The notes: generated from the sequence alone by a model not told the origin. A DNA stretch of 64,000 bases from Paraburkholderia sp. BCC1885 (GCF_900996235.1 NZ_CAAJGM010000208.1:186001-250000); one strand, 5' to 3'. Counted from the first letter of the stretch, positions 45,054 to 54,424 are shown. Made by a program: numbers and translations.

Positions 45054-45329
45054 ATGGCTCGTATGGTTCAATGCGCGAAGCTCGGCAAGGAAGCCGAAGG
45101 CCTCGATTTTCCGCCGCTGCCGGGCGAACTCGGCAAGCGGATCTACGAAAGCATTTCGAAGGAAGCCTGGCAGGCATGGCTCAAGCAGCAGACCATGCTG
45201 ATCAACGAAAACCGCCTGAACATGGCCGATCCGCGCGCACGCCAATATCTGATGAAGCAGACTGAGAAGTTCTTCTTCGGCGAAGGCGCGGACCAGGCAA
45301 CGGGCTACGTGCCGCCGTCGCAAGGTTGA
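45054..45329 (+). CDS. yggX: Probable Fe(2+)-trafficking protein YggX
   Basis: A 91-residue cytosolic protein of the YggX family, implicated in protecting Fe-S clusters and handling labile iron under oxidative stress. MARMVQCAKLGKEAEGLDFP at the N-terminus has the conserved Cys, and ISKEAWQAWLKQQTMLINEN with the C-terminal FFFGEG are family signatures. AAGGAGAAG precedes the ATG. Length equals the family norm. A strong terminator lies after it. Confidence 0.95.
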   Translation: MARMVQCAKLGKEAEGLDFPPLPGELGKRIYESISKEAWQAWLKQQTMLINENRLNMADPRARQYLMKQTEKFFFGEGADQATGYVPPSQG

Positions 45330-45442
45330 GGCGACGCCGTGAAGCGATAACGACGTAGCGGCCACGAGGGCCGATACGGCGGATACCGCAACATGCCGAC
45401 GGCTGCCGTCGGACACCCGCGTCGACGGCGCATCTGCCGAAG

Positions 45443-45470
45443 AATCCGCGCCGTGTGCGCGGATTTTTTT
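45443..45470 (+). terminator. Rho-independent terminator after yggX
   Basis: AATCCGCGC (45443-45451) pairs with GCGCGGATT (45457-45465) and runs into seven T. Confidence 0.9.
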
Positions 45471-46059
45471 CGCTCATTCCACGTGATTCAGACTGCTTGG
45501 GCAAGCACCTGCCGCCCCATTCCCAGCCCGCTTTTAAACCTTCGTTTCAAATTCTCACATTCTCCCCAATCCCCCGCCCCGCAAGGGATTCCAGCGCCCC
45601 GACGGGCCTCCCGCGGGCTGCCCGGTTTGCACGATCCTCTGTCATCGTGCTACTATGTGCCTCGTTCCAACAGCAATCCACCATCATTCGCGTTCAATCC
45701 ACCGTGCGTAGCCATGCGCGGCGCACACCGGGTTGAGCAGTTTTTATACAAGAAGGCTTGTCGGTCACGTCGCGAGATTGTCGCGCTCATCACCGGCCTT
45801 TTTCGTGCCAAGCCTTTCAGTGGCGCACCGGCGGTTTCGAACCGTTGCCGCGTCCTCATGCATCTGCCCCCCTTCCACGGCCACGCAGGTGCAAACAATC
45901 AGCAGTACCTAGACCAGTGCAATTCCGCGACATGCGCGTTGAGCATGCGGGCACGGCGTTTCCTGTCTGCTTCGCCCTGCCCGGCCGTCACGGCCTTGCC
46001 ACCCGCTCGCGCCCGTTTCGCGAAACTGCACTTTCCCCAGCACCCGTGGCGGAACGTTC
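45471..46059. other. Intergenic region upstream of the ProP-like gene
   Basis: About 590 bp. Several frames of 80-100 codons occur but none has initiation signals or a family. TACTAT at about 45649-45654 with a TTTGCA 19 bp upstream is a weak promoter candidate. Nothing else recognised. Confidence 0.4.
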
Positions 46060-47574
46060 ATGCGCGTTTTCATGAGTTTCGTCGCAGTCATTGGAGTTTT
46101 CACCTTGACCGCTTCCAGCAACGGCTTCTGGCGACATAAAGAACAAGAACAACGCCTCACCCTCGACGACATCACGGTTGTCGACAAATCCCTCCTCAAA
46201 CGCGCGGTCGGCGCGATGGCGCTCGGCAACGCGATGGAATGGTTCGACTTCGGCGTGTACAGCTACATCGCCGTCACGCTCGGCAAGGTGTTTTTCCCGT
46301 CGAGCAATCCGTCCGCGCAATTGATCGCCACCTTCGGCACCTTCGCCGCGGCCTTCCTCGTGCGGCCGATCGGCGGCATGGTGTTCGGGCCGCTGGGCGA
46401 CCGCATCGGCCGGCAGCGCGTGCTCGCCATGACGATGATCATGATGGCGGCCGGCACCTTCGCCATTGGCCTGATTCCGAGCTACGGCTCGATCGGCATT
46501 CTGGCGCCGGTATTGCTGCTGGTCGCGCGTCTGGTGCAGGGCTTTTCCACTGGCGGCGAATACGGCGGCGCGGCGACCTTCATCGCCGAATTCTCCACCG
46601 ACAAGCGGCGCGGCTTCATGGGCAGCTTCCTCGAGTTCGGCACGCTGATCGGCTACGTGCTCGGCGCCGGCACCGTCGCGGTGCTAACGGCCACGCTGTC
46701 GCACGACGCGCTGCTGTCGTGGGGCTGGCGTGTGCCGTTTCTGATCGCCGGGCCGCTGGGTCTGGTGGGCCTGTACATCCGGATGAAGCTCGAAGAAACG
46801 CCCGCGTTCAAAAAGCAGGCCGAAGCGCGCGAAGCGCAAGACAAGGCATTGCCGAAGCACGCGCTGCGCGAGCTGCTCGTAAAGCAATGGAAGCCGCTGC
46901 TGCTGTGCGTCGGCCTCGTGCTGATCTTCAATGTGACCGACTACATGGCGCTGTCGTATCTGCCGAGCTATCTGTCGTCGACGCTGCATTTCGACGAGAC
47001 TCACGGCCTCTTCCTGGTGCTGCTCGTGATGGTGCTGATGATGCCGATGACGCTCGCCGCCGGCCGCCTGTCCGACACGATCGGCCGCAAGCCGGTGATG
47101 CTGGCCGGCTGCGTCGGCCTGTTCGCGCTGTCGATTCCAGCCCTGTTGCTGATCCGCACGGGCGCGATGCTGCCGGTGTTCAGCGGCCTGCTGATTCTCG
47201 GCGTGCTGCTGTCGTGCTTCACCGGCGTGATGCCCTCGGCGCTGCCGGCGCTGTTCCCCACACGCATCCGTTATGGCGCGCTGGCGATCGGCTTCAATAT
47301 TTCGGTGTCGCTATTCGGCGGCACGACGCCGCTCGCCGCCGCGTGGCTGGTCGACCGTACCGGCAATCTGATGATGCCCGCGTACTATCTGATGGCCGCA
47401 TCGCTGATCGGGATCGTCTCGGTGCTGGCCTTGCGCGAAACCGCGCGCAAGCCGCTGCTCGGCTCGGGGCCGTGCGTCGCCACGCGGGCTGAAGCACACG
47501 CCGTGCTGCGCGGCGAACGCGAAGCCGAGGAAATGGACGAACGTTACGCGGCCGGAGCAACGGCGCGGGCGTAA
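46060..47574 (+). CDS. proP: ProP-like osmoprotectant/H+ symporter (MFS)
   Basis: Twelve-span major-facilitator transporter of 504 residues. Alignment by eye to E. coli ProP is strong from LTLDDITVVDKSLLKRAVGA onward: LGNAMEWFDFGVY, GGMVFGPLGDRIGR, LVARLVQGFSTGGEYGGAA, EETPAFKKQ, FNVTDYMALSYLPSYLS and FTGVMPSALPALFPT. ProP takes up proline, betaine and related osmolytes. The C-terminal coiled coil that tunes osmosensing in E. coli ProP is absent, so regulation should differ, or the substrate may be another zwitterion. GGCGGAAC supports the ATG at 46060. Confidence 0.85.
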   Translation: MRVFMSFVAVIGVFTLTASSNGFWRHKEQEQRLTLDDITVVDKSLLKRAVGAMALGNAMEWFDFGVYSYIAVTLGKVFFPSSNPSAQLIATFGTFAAAFLVRPIGGMVFGPLGDRIGRQRVLAMTMIMMAAGTFAIGLIPSYGSIGILAPVLLLVARLVQGFSTGGEYGGAATFIAEFSTDKRRGFMGSFLEFGTLIGYVLGAGTVAVLTATLSHDALLSWGWRVPFLIAGPLGLVGLYIRMKLEETPAFKKQAEAREAQDKALPKHALRELLVKQWKPLLLCVGLVLIFNVTDYMALSYLPSYLSSTLHFDETHGLFLVLLVMVLMMPMTLAAGRLSDTIGRKPVMLAGCVGLFALSIPALLLIRTGAMLPVFSGLLILGVLLSCFTGVMPSALPALFPTRIRYGALAIGFNISVSLFGGTTPLAAAWLVDRTGNLMMPAYYLMAASLIGIVSVLALRETARKPLLGSGPCVATRAEAHAVLRGEREAEEMDERYAAGATARA

Positions 47575-47661
47575 GCAGGCTTTCGGACTGGCGGCCTGCG
47601 AGGCGGCATGACGCGCCGCCTGCCAGGCTGCACGAGGCATAAATAACAAGGGCATCCGCAG

Positions 47662-47706
47662 CGGGCCGCACACATGAAGAACATCTTCATCTGTGCGGCC
47701 CGTTTT
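47662..47706. terminator. Strong bidirectional terminator between convergent genes
   Basis: A two-part perfect stem: GGGCCGCACA pairs with TGTGCGGCCC and the inner ATGAAGA pairs with TCTTCAT around ACA. GTTTTC follows on the plus strand, terminating the ProP-like gene; it can also serve the phosphoesterase gene. Confidence 0.85.
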
Positions 47707-48186
47707 CTATTCCAGCAAGGAATGCCACGTGGCCGTCGCGCGCGCGCCCTCCACGCTCAGCAGACCCGCCGACACCGGCAGCCTGAAGCGTCGCGGACCG
47801 GCACTGCCCGGATTGACGAACAGCACGCCGTCGCGCTCGTCGATCAGCGGCTTGTGCGAATGTCCGGTGACGACGACGTGTATCCCCTGGCCATGCAGGT
47901 CGTCGTAGACCTCGGCAATGTCGTGCACCACCAGAATCCTCACCTGCTGCACCGTCAACACCGCGTGCGTGGGCAATGCGCGCGCCCACGCGCCCGTGTC
48001 GTTATTGCCGCGCACGGCGGTCACCGGCGCGATCTGCGTCAGCGCATCCAGCACGGCCTGCTCGCAGATATCGCCCGCATGAATGATGGCGTCGCAGCCC
48101 TGGAGATGTTGCAGCGCCTCCGGCCGCACCAGATTGTGGGTATCGGAAATCAGGCCGATGCGGGTGACGCCAGAGTGGACGGTCAT
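47707..48186 (-). CDS. YfcE/MJ0936-type metallophosphoesterase
   Basis: Small calcineurin-like phosphoesterase, 159 residues from ATG 48186. All metal-binding motifs are present: GLISDTHN, IIHAGDI, VRGNND, VVHD, TGHSHKP and VNPGSAG. Relatives hydrolyse phosphodiesters in vitro, but the physiological substrate is unknown. A GTG at 48198 would overlap the upstream stop as GTGA and is an alternative start. It lies directly downstream of the disulfide reductase and is co-transcribed. Confidence 0.9.
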   Translation of the reverse strand: MTVHSGVTRIGLISDTHNLVRPEALQHLQGCDAIIHAGDICEQAVLDALTQIAPVTAVRGNNDTGAWARALPTHAVLTVQQVRILVVHDIAEVYDDLHGQGIHVVVTGHSHKPLIDERDGVLFVNPGSAGPRRFRLPVSAGLLSVEGARATATWHSLLE

Positions 48187-48194
48187 GGCTTCGA

Positions 48195-49589
48195 TCACTT
48201 CAGCGGCGCCAGACGGTCCAGCAGCGTGGGCACCAGCTCGCTGATGGTCGGATGGATATGCATGGCGTACTGCAGTGTCGGATACGGCGCGCCGGCCGTC
48301 ATGATGTCGATGAAGGTATGAATCGCCTCGTCGCCCTCGATGCCGAGAATCGCCGCGCCGAGGATCTGTTTGGTCTGCGCGTCGGCCAGCACCTTCATGA
48401 AGCCGTCGGTTTCGCCGCGCTCGCGCGCGCGGCCGACCCGCGACATCGGCATGGTCGCGATCAGCGCGGCGCGGCCGGAGGCGCGTACCTCGGCCTCCGA
48501 TAGACCGACCCGCGCCAGCGGCGGATCGACGAACACGGCATACGCCATGATGCGCGTGTCGGCGCTGCGCTGGCCGCCGTCGAAGAGATTCGCCGCGACG
48601 ATCTGGTAGTCGTCGTAGGACGTATGTGTGAAGGCGCCGCGGCCGTTGACGTCGCCGATCGCCCAGATGCCCGGCACGCGGGTACGCAGCTCGCCGTCGA
48701 CCGGAATCATGCCGTGCCCGTTCACCGCGAGGCCGGCGTGATCGAGGCCGAGGTCGTCGGTATTCGGTTTGCGGCCGGTGGCGAACAGCAGATGCGACGC
48801 ATCGACGGCCGGCTCATCACCGCCGAAAGCAATCCGCACGCGCTCGCCGTCGAGCGGCTCGACATGCTGCGGCTGCGCGCCAAAGCGAAACTCGATGCCT
48901 TCGCGCGCCAGCACCTTTTGCACCGCCAGCGCGAAGTCAGCGTCCTCGCGGGCGAGCACGCGCTCACCACGCACGATCACCGTCACGCGGCTGCCGAAAC
49001 GGCGAAAGATCTGCGCGAATTCGAGCGCGATATAGCTGCCGCCGACAATTGCCAGATGCTCCGGCAAGTCGGTCAGTTCAAGCAAGGTGGAATTGGTGTA
49101 GTAACGAATCCGTTCGAGGCCGTCGAGCGGCGGCACCACGGCACGTGTGCCGGTATTGATGAAAATTTCGCTGGCTTCGAGCTCATCGACGATCTGGCCA
49201 TCCGGCCCGCTGATGCTCAGCGCATGCGCTCCGGTAAACCGCGCATGCCCCTGAAAAACCGTCAGATTCTCCGTGCCGCGCAGCCACTTTTCGACACCGC
49301 TGCGCGACTCGCCGATGATGCGGTCCTTGCGCGCCTTCACCTGCGCCAGGTCGACGCTCACCTCGCCCGCCACCTGCACGCCGTAAGCGGCCGCGTGACG
49401 CGCGACGTGCGCGACACGGGCGCTCGCGACGTAGCTTTTGGTGGGCGTGCAACCGACGTTCACACAGGTGCCGCCGAATGCACCGCGTTCGATCACGGCC
49501 GTCTTGCGGCCGCTCGTGGCAAGACGCGCGGCGAGTGGCGATCCGCCTTGTCCGGTACCGATCACGACTGCATCGAAGTGCTGTGGCAT
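48195..49589 (-). CDS. FAD-dependent pyridine nucleotide-disulfide oxidoreductase (MerA-like)
   Basis: Class I flavoprotein disulfide reductase of 464 residues. FAD motif VVIGTGQGGSPLA, redox-active GGTCVNVGCTPTK, NAD(P) motif IVGGSYIALEFA, second FAD motif PGIWAIGDVNGRGAF and the C-terminal active-site His in YAMHIHPTISEL. It lacks the N-terminal heavy-metal domain and C-terminal Cys pair of true mercuric reductases, so it belongs to the broad uncharacterised MerA-like group. CAGGAGACAAG supports the start at 49589. It heads an operon with the phosphoesterase. Confidence 0.9.
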   Translation of the reverse strand: MPQHFDAVVIGTGQGGSPLAARLATSGRKTAVIERGAFGGTCVNVGCTPTKSYVASARVAHVARHAAAYGVQVAGEVSVDLAQVKARKDRIIGESRSGVEKWLRGTENLTVFQGHARFTGAHALSISGPDGQIVDELEASEIFINTGTRAVVPPLDGLERIRYYTNSTLLELTDLPEHLAIVGGSYIALEFAQIFRRFGSRVTVIVRGERVLAREDADFALAVQKVLAREGIEFRFGAQPQHVEPLDGERVRIAFGGDEPAVDASHLLFATGRKPNTDDLGLDHAGLAVNGHGMIPVDGELRTRVPGIWAIGDVNGRGAFTHTSYDDYQIVAANLFDGGQRSADTRIMAYAVFVDPPLARVGLSEAEVRASGRAALIATMPMSRVGRARERGETDGFMKVLADAQTKQILGAAILGIEGDEAIHTFIDIMTAGAPYPTLQYAMHIHPTISELVPTLLDRLAPLK

Positions 49590-49778
49590 GACTTGTCTCC
49601 TGCGGGCTGGTGGCAACGTGGTGCCATCTTACGCCAGGGCTCGCGCAGGGATGCCGGTGATGTCTGAGGGGTGCTGATGGACCCGGGGGGTCGCGCTTCG
49701 GTCTGTATTACGTCCGATGAATCTGCTGCATTTCAACGATCCGTTGGGTTCCGGCCGCAGCAGCCGTGGCAACCTGGC

Positions 49779-49967
49779 TCAGACGTGGCAATGCCCGGCG
49801 CAGATCAACTCGCGCGAACGTTGCAAGGCCCGCTGGGCGCCTTTGGTCGCCACCATGAAACCCACCTGGCTCAGGTTGAAGTCCTGCGCCACCATCATTT
49901 GCATTAAGGCCACCATCGGCAGGACTACCGATGGATGGTAAAGCTGTCTTTCGATCAAGGCTCGCAT
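49779..49967 (-). CDS. 62-residue hypothetical protein
   Basis: A short frame beginning MRALIERQLYHPSVVLPMVA with a good ribosome site (GGAGCGGAA directly before ATG). The middle is Met-rich and mildly hydrophobic (LMQMMVAQDFNLSQVGFMVA), and the C-terminus ends ICAGHCHV. No family is recognised. An antisense frame covers the same DNA but lacks signals. A TTGACA box at 50076-50081 on the same strand could belong to its promoter, with TATTTA at 19-bp spacing. Confidence 0.5.
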   Translation of the reverse strand: MRALIERQLYHPSVVLPMVALMQMMVAQDFNLSQVGFMVATKGAQRALQRSRELICAGHCHV

Positions 49968-50278
49968 TTCCGCTCCAACGCATCACGCCGCTTCGGCGAG
50001 ACGCTACTTTCGTTTCGATGGTGGCATTCTAGGCATCCGTGCAGCGCGGATAAATAGCCCGAAAGCGAAGGGACTTGTCAAAGAAAGCGAACAATCCGCC
50101 GCGGCCCGCCGGACGGGGCGTAGCGCGGGAAGCGAGGTCCCGGGAGGGACACAAAGGCAGCGTGCCGGGAGAGCGGGCGCGCTTCGCAGACGCGTGAAAT
50201 CGGCAAACGCGTGAAATCAATCGACGCGATAGCGTGGTTGCATCGAATCCAGATTCGGGCTCAAGTTCAAGCTCAGGC
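49968..50278. other. Short intergenic region before the GGDEF-EAL gene end
   Basis: About 310 bp. It holds the possible TTGACA promoter mentioned for the 62-residue ORF. No terminator with a T run was found for the GGDEF-EAL gene that ends at 50279. Confidence 0.4.
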
Positions 50279-52585
50279 TCAAGCGCCCGCGCCATCCGCG
50301 AGCCGGCCCGGCGCCAGCAGATTGCGCGCATAGGCGCCGGCCGCCACCGGACGGCTGAACAGGTAGCCCTGCTGCTTGTCGCATTCGATCGAGCGCAGGA
50401 ACGAGGCCTGTTCCGCGGTCTCCACTCCTTCGGCCGTAACGTTCATGCCGAGCGAATGCGCCATCGCCACCACGGCCTGAGTGATCGCAATGGAATCGCG
50501 ATGGTCCGGCAAACCGGCGACGAACGAGCGGTCGATCTTCAGGTTATGCAACGGAAAACGCTTCAGATACGATAGCGACGAATAGCCGGTGCCGAAGTCG
50601 TCGACGGAAATTCGCACGCCCATGTTGCTCAGCGCGCTCAGAATCGGCAGCACGGTGTCGCTGTCGCTCATCAGCAGGCGCTCGGTGATCTCCAGTTCGA
50701 GCGCGTCGGGTCCGAGCCCGCAACGCGCGAGACACTGCTCGATCAACTCGACGAGCCCCTCGCTCACCTGGCGCGGCGAGAGATTCACCGCAATCACCAG
50801 ATCCGGCGCGAGGGTGCGGCGCCATTCGGCCAGTTGCTCGCAGGCGCGCTCCAGCACCCAGGTGCCGATGGCGACGATCAGGCCCGTATCTTCCGCGACC
50901 GGAATGAACTCCACCGGCGACACGTCGCCCAGTTCGCTGCTGTACCAGCGCAAGAGCGCCTCCGCACCGACCGTGCGGCCGCGCCGGCTATCGACGATCG
51001 GCTGGTACACCAGACTCAGTTCGCCCGCCGTCAGCGCGCGGCGCAGCAACTGCTCGATGGCGAAGCGCCGTTGCAGGTGCTGGTTCAGTTCCGGCGTGAA
51101 AAACTGGAAGTTGTTGCGGCCGCGCTGCTTGGCCGAATACATCGCCGAATCGGCATTGCGCATCAAGGTCGGCACATCCTGGCCGTCCTCGGGAAACAGG
51201 CTGATGCCGATCGACGCCCCCAGGTAATACTCGTTGCCGGCCACCGCGAACGGCACGCCGACGGTTTCGAGAATCTGCCGCGCCAGCGCAATCAGGTCGC
51301 CCGTGTCGTCGTAGCCGCTCACGACGATCACGAATTCGTCGCCGCCCACCCGCGCGAGCGTGTCCTCCATCTGCACGCACGACGCGAGCCGGCGCGCCAC
51401 GCTACAGAGCAGCGCGTCGCCCGCCTCGTGGCCGGCGGTATCGTTGACCTTCTTGAAGCCGTCCAGATCGACGAACAGCACGGCGACGCGCATCAGTTCG
51501 TCGTCAAGACCCGAGGGCTCGAACAGACCGCGCATCCGTTCAGTCAGATAAGCGCGGTTATAGAGGCCGGTGAGCGAATCGCGGGTGGCGAGATATTTGA
51601 GTTGCTGCTGGGCCTGGCGCACCGGGCCGATATCGGCGAACGAGACCAGCACCGAACCGGGCTCGCGCTCGCCGGGTTTGTGAATCGGCACTGCGTTGAC
51701 GGTGATCCAGATGATCTCGCCATCCGTCAGCTCGACGCCGATGGTCACGCCAAGCAGCGGCTTGCCGCTGGCGATCGCGCGCACGGTGGGGCGCTCGGCT
51801 GGGGCGATCGGCGTGCCGTCTTCATGAAACGAACGCACGATCGCCGTCATGATGTCCTGGCCGATCAGATCCTCACGCGCATGCAGCATGCGCAGCGCGC
51901 TCGGATTGCACGCCAGCACCACGCCGTCGCGCGACTGCACGACGATGCCTTCGTTCAGATGATCGACGACCAGACGGTGGTGTTCCTCGCTCTGGGCGAG
52001 GCGTTGCGCAATGGCGTCCTGATGCACCGCGAGACCGACGCTGCGGCCGATGTTGCGCAGCATCGCCTCTTCGTCGAGACCGGGGCGGCGGCACGTGCGA
52101 TGGTAGACCGCGAACGCGCCGAGCACTCGGCCCTCGTCGTTCTCGAACGGCACCGACCAGCACGCGCGCAGGCCGATCGGCAAGGCGAGCTGACGATAGT
52201 CCACCCACAGCGGATCGGTTTCGATGTCTTCGACCACCACCATGCGCCGCAGGTACATGGCCGTGCCGCACGAGCCGACTCGCGGCCCGATGACGGCGCC
52301 GTCGAGCGCGTCCGTGTACGACTTCGGCAACGACGGCGCACCGCCCGCGCGCACATGAATGCCATCGGGATCGAGCAGCAGGATCGAGCAACTCGCGCCT
52401 TCGCCGAGCAGGGCCTCGGCATAGCGGCACACCTCGTCGAGCAACTCCGGCAGCGGTGTATTGCGCGTGATCAGCCGCAGTACGCTGCGCTCGGAGGCCA
52501 GCAATTGCTCGGCCAGCCCCGACGGATAGCGGGCGCTATCAGACGCTGTTCCAACCGGGTCATCTGGTGTCACCTGGCAAGTCAT
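50279..52585 (-). CDS. GAF-PAS-GGDEF-EAL cyclic-di-GMP turnover protein
   Basis: Cytosolic signalling enzyme of about 768 residues. A GAF domain (about 25-175) senses an unknown ligand, a PAS domain (about 190-310) follows, then a GGDEF domain with intact RVGGDEF and an EAL domain with AEALLRW, ELEITERLL and DDFGTGYSSL. Both synthase and phosphodiesterase signature residues are present. The RxxD inhibitory site normally five residues before GGDEF reads QMED, so product inhibition is probably lost. The start is uncertain (52585, 52600 or 52633). It is a single-gene unit. Confidence 0.9.
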   Translation of the reverse strand: MTCQVTPDDPVGTASDSARYPSGLAEQLLASERSVLRLITRNTPLPELLDEVCRYAEALLGEGASCSILLLDPDGIHVRAGGAPSLPKSYTDALDGAVIGPRVGSCGTAMYLRRMVVVEDIETDPLWVDYRQLALPIGLRACWSVPFENDEGRVLGAFAVYHRTCRRPGLDEEAMLRNIGRSVGLAVHQDAIAQRLAQSEEHHRLVVDHLNEGIVVQSRDGVVLACNPSALRMLHAREDLIGQDIMTAIVRSFHEDGTPIAPAERPTVRAIASGKPLLGVTIGVELTDGEIIWITVNAVPIHKPGEREPGSVLVSFADIGPVRQAQQQLKYLATRDSLTGLYNRAYLTERMRGLFEPSGLDDELMRVAVLFVDLDGFKKVNDTAGHEAGDALLCSVARRLASCVQMEDTLARVGGDEFVIVVSGYDDTGDLIALARQILETVGVPFAVAGNEYYLGASIGISLFPEDGQDVPTLMRNADSAMYSAKQRGRNNFQFFTPELNQHLQRRFAIEQLLRRALTAGELSLVYQPIVDSRRGRTVGAEALLRWYSSELGDVSPVEFIPVAEDTGLIVAIGTWVLERACEQLAEWRRTLAPDLVIAVNLSPRQVSEGLVELIEQCLARCGLGPDALELEITERLLMSDSDTVLPILSALSNMGVRISVDDFGTGYSSLSYLKRFPLHNLKIDRSFVAGLPDHRDSIAITQAVVAMAHSLGMNVTAEGVETAEQASFLRSIECDKQQGYLFSRPVAAGAYARNLLAPGRLADGAGA

Positions 52586-52730
52586 AGCTGAGCCCCCCAT
52601 CCCGACATCGGCAGGTTTGCACCCGCAGCGCACTGGGGTTTACGCCTGGACGCAGTAATTGATGCATCAGGCATGACATTACCCCAAGCCGGCAGCCTGG
52701 TTGTGCGTGCAAATCCGGATTTAGTTGCTC

Positions 52731-52770
52731 TCGGTTTCCCTCGGTTTCCCTTGGTTTCCCTCAGTTTCCC
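52731..52770. repeat. Four tandem 10-bp repeats overlapping a stop codon
   Basis: TCGGTTTCCC occurs at 52731 and 52741, with variants TTGGTTTCCC at 52751 and TCAGTTTCCC at 52761. The last copy contains the stop codon of the SH3-domain gene. A unit of 10 bp is not a multiple of three. Confidence 0.9.
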
Positions 52771-53513
52771 TTAGGCGGCCGGCCCTGGTTGCCTCCGCCC
52801 CCACCGCCTCCGCCGCCTCCGCCGCCACCTCCCGGCCGGCCGCCTCCCGGGGGGCGGCCGCCCGAACCGCCACCCGAGCCGCCGGGCCGCTGCCCGCCCG
52901 CACCCGGTCGCTGACCGCCGGGCGGACGTCCACCCGCGCCCGGTCCCGACCCACCGGGCGGCCGGCCACCCGCCCCCGGTCCCGGTCCGCCTGGCGGCCT
53001 GCCGCCTCCATTACCCGGAGGACGCCCACCTGGCGGTCTGCCGCCAGGTCCACCCGGACCACCGCCGTGCGGCGGTCCAGGCGGGCGTCCCGCGCCCGGA
53101 CGATGCGGCGGCCGATGCGCCCAGCGCGACTGATCGCGATACCACGGCCGCCCACGGTAATAGTTGCCCCAGTAAGTGCCAATCGAGAAGGTGACGACAG
53201 GCAAGCCGATGGTCGCGCCATAGTTCAGCACCGGCACGGGATTGCCTTGATAAGGGTAGCTGATACGCCCGGCATAAACCCAACCGCGCAGATTCGGCAG
53301 CGCGACGTCGCGCCAGCTATAGCCGGCCACACAGCCCATCACCGTGACCGGCGCGCCGCCCGGCAATTGCGACACCACCGGATAGTCTCGTGCAGGACCC
53401 GCGCGCAAGTTCACCGGACCATTGGTGACGGCCGCTGTCTGCGCGAAGGCGGCGGGCACAAGCAACAGACTGGTCAACCCTGCATAACAGCACTGCACGA
53501 ACTGTCTTCGCAT
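52761..53513 (-). CDS. Secreted SH3-domain protein with Gly/Pro/Arg-rich tail
   Basis: A 250-residue exported protein. Signal peptide to about residue 25 (MRRQFVQCCYAGLTSLLLVP, cleavage after FAQ). A bacterial SH3 domain follows (about 30-85; NLRAGPARDYPVVSQLPGG, GWVYAGRI), as in proteins binding cell wall or host ligands. A short segment ends at SRWAHRPPHRPGAG, then about 110 residues of PPGG/GAGG-type repeats including a run of about 14 Gly. The tail is probably disordered and its GC-rich repeats are prone to slippage. A 10-bp tandem repeat overlaps the stop codon. Confidence 0.85.
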   Translation of the reverse strand: MRRQFVQCCYAGLTSLLLVPAAFAQTAAVTNGPVNLRAGPARDYPVVSQLPGGAPVTVMGCVAGYSWRDVALPNLRGWVYAGRISYPYQGNPVPVLNYGATIGLPVVTFSIGTYWGNYYRGRPWYRDQSRWAHRPPHRPGAGRPPGPPHGGGPGGPGGRPPGGRPPGNGGGRPPGGPGPGAGGRPPGGSGPGAGGRPPGGQRPGAGGQRPGGSGGGSGGRPPGGGRPGGGGGGGGGGGGGGNQGRPPKGN

Positions 53514-53788
53514 TGCGGCCTCCTGGGGCGGGCGTTTTTTATCGCTGCTGGCTGATTTGTTAGTCGATTTGCTGCCTGATTCGTCGGGCTTTCTCGGCGG
53601 GCTTTAGCCCGGTGGCCTAGCGTACCGCATCCCGATGAACGCCGCAGGTCAAGCGCCGTCGCGTCGGGAACCTCAAGGCAACATTTGGTAAACAGGTCGC
53701 GAACTCGTCCCCTGTTTGAGGTCTGGACGATTGCAACTCCGACGATCATTCATCGCACACCCCGAACCCCTGTTTCGCCGGTACCGCC

Positions 53789-54424
53789 ATGAAGATATCC
53801 CGCACCGCCCTGCTCGCGAGTCTGCTGCTCACCCATCTGCCGGCTCACGCCACCAGCTTCGATTGCAGCAAGGGGCGCTCGCGCCCGGAGCAGTTGATCT
53901 GCCATCAGCCCGACCTTTCCCGTCTCGACGACCAGCTCGGCAAGCTGTACTGGCAGGCGCGCCGCAGCGTCGCCGACCCGAAAGCCTTCCGTACCGACAG
54001 CGACAGCAAATGGGCCTGGCGCGAAGCGAACTGCACCGACGAAGCCTGCCTGAAGACCTGGTATAGCGGGCGAATCGCCGAATTGCAGCGATTGCTGGCC
54101 GGTCTGCCGCAGAGCGCGCCAGCCAGGCAAAGCAATCCCGATGACGCGCCGCCGCGCCCGCGCGAAATCACCCGCGATCCACAGCGGCGCGCCCTCGCGC
54201 GCGCCGCGCTGCAAAATGCCGACGACGCCGACGCCGCTGCAAACGTCAGCGCCACGGCGACGCTGCAATGCACCGCCGCCGAGCCGGGCATCGTCCTGCA
54301 CGAGCAATGTGCAACGGTTCTGAAAGAGGACGCGCGCTGGCAATATCCAGCCCGTAACGGCGACTGGTTCTGCGGGCTGGCAAATCTGCCGCAAGCGCCG
54401 GCGGAACCCATCGCGCAGCAGTAG
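53789..54424 (+). CDS. LprI-like (DUF1311) secreted protein
   Basis: A 211-residue exported protein with signal peptide MKISRTALLASLLLTHLPAH (cleavage near HAT). The mature start SFDCSKGRSRPEQLICHQPD followed by LSRLDDQLGKLYWQARR and a later Cys pair (CTDEAC) is the pattern of the LprI N-terminal / DUF1311 family, named for a mycobacterial lysozyme inhibitor. The C-terminal 90 residues carry three further Cys and no recognised domain. It is divergent from the SH3-domain gene and convergent with the CheW gene. Confidence 0.75.
   Translation: MKISRTALLASLLLTHLPAHATSFDCSKGRSRPEQLICHQPDLSRLDDQLGKLYWQARRSVADPKAFRTDSDSKWAWREANCTDEACLKTWYSGRIAELQRLLAGLPQSAPARQSNPDDAPPRPREITRDPQRRALARAALQNADDADAAANVSATATLQCTAAEPGIVLHEQCATVLKEDARWQYPARNGDWFCGLANLPQAPAEPIAQQ

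Noticed and set aside
48195..49589. True mercuric reductase of a mer operon
   Set aside because: No heavy-metal domain, no C-terminal Cys pair and no other mer genes nearby.
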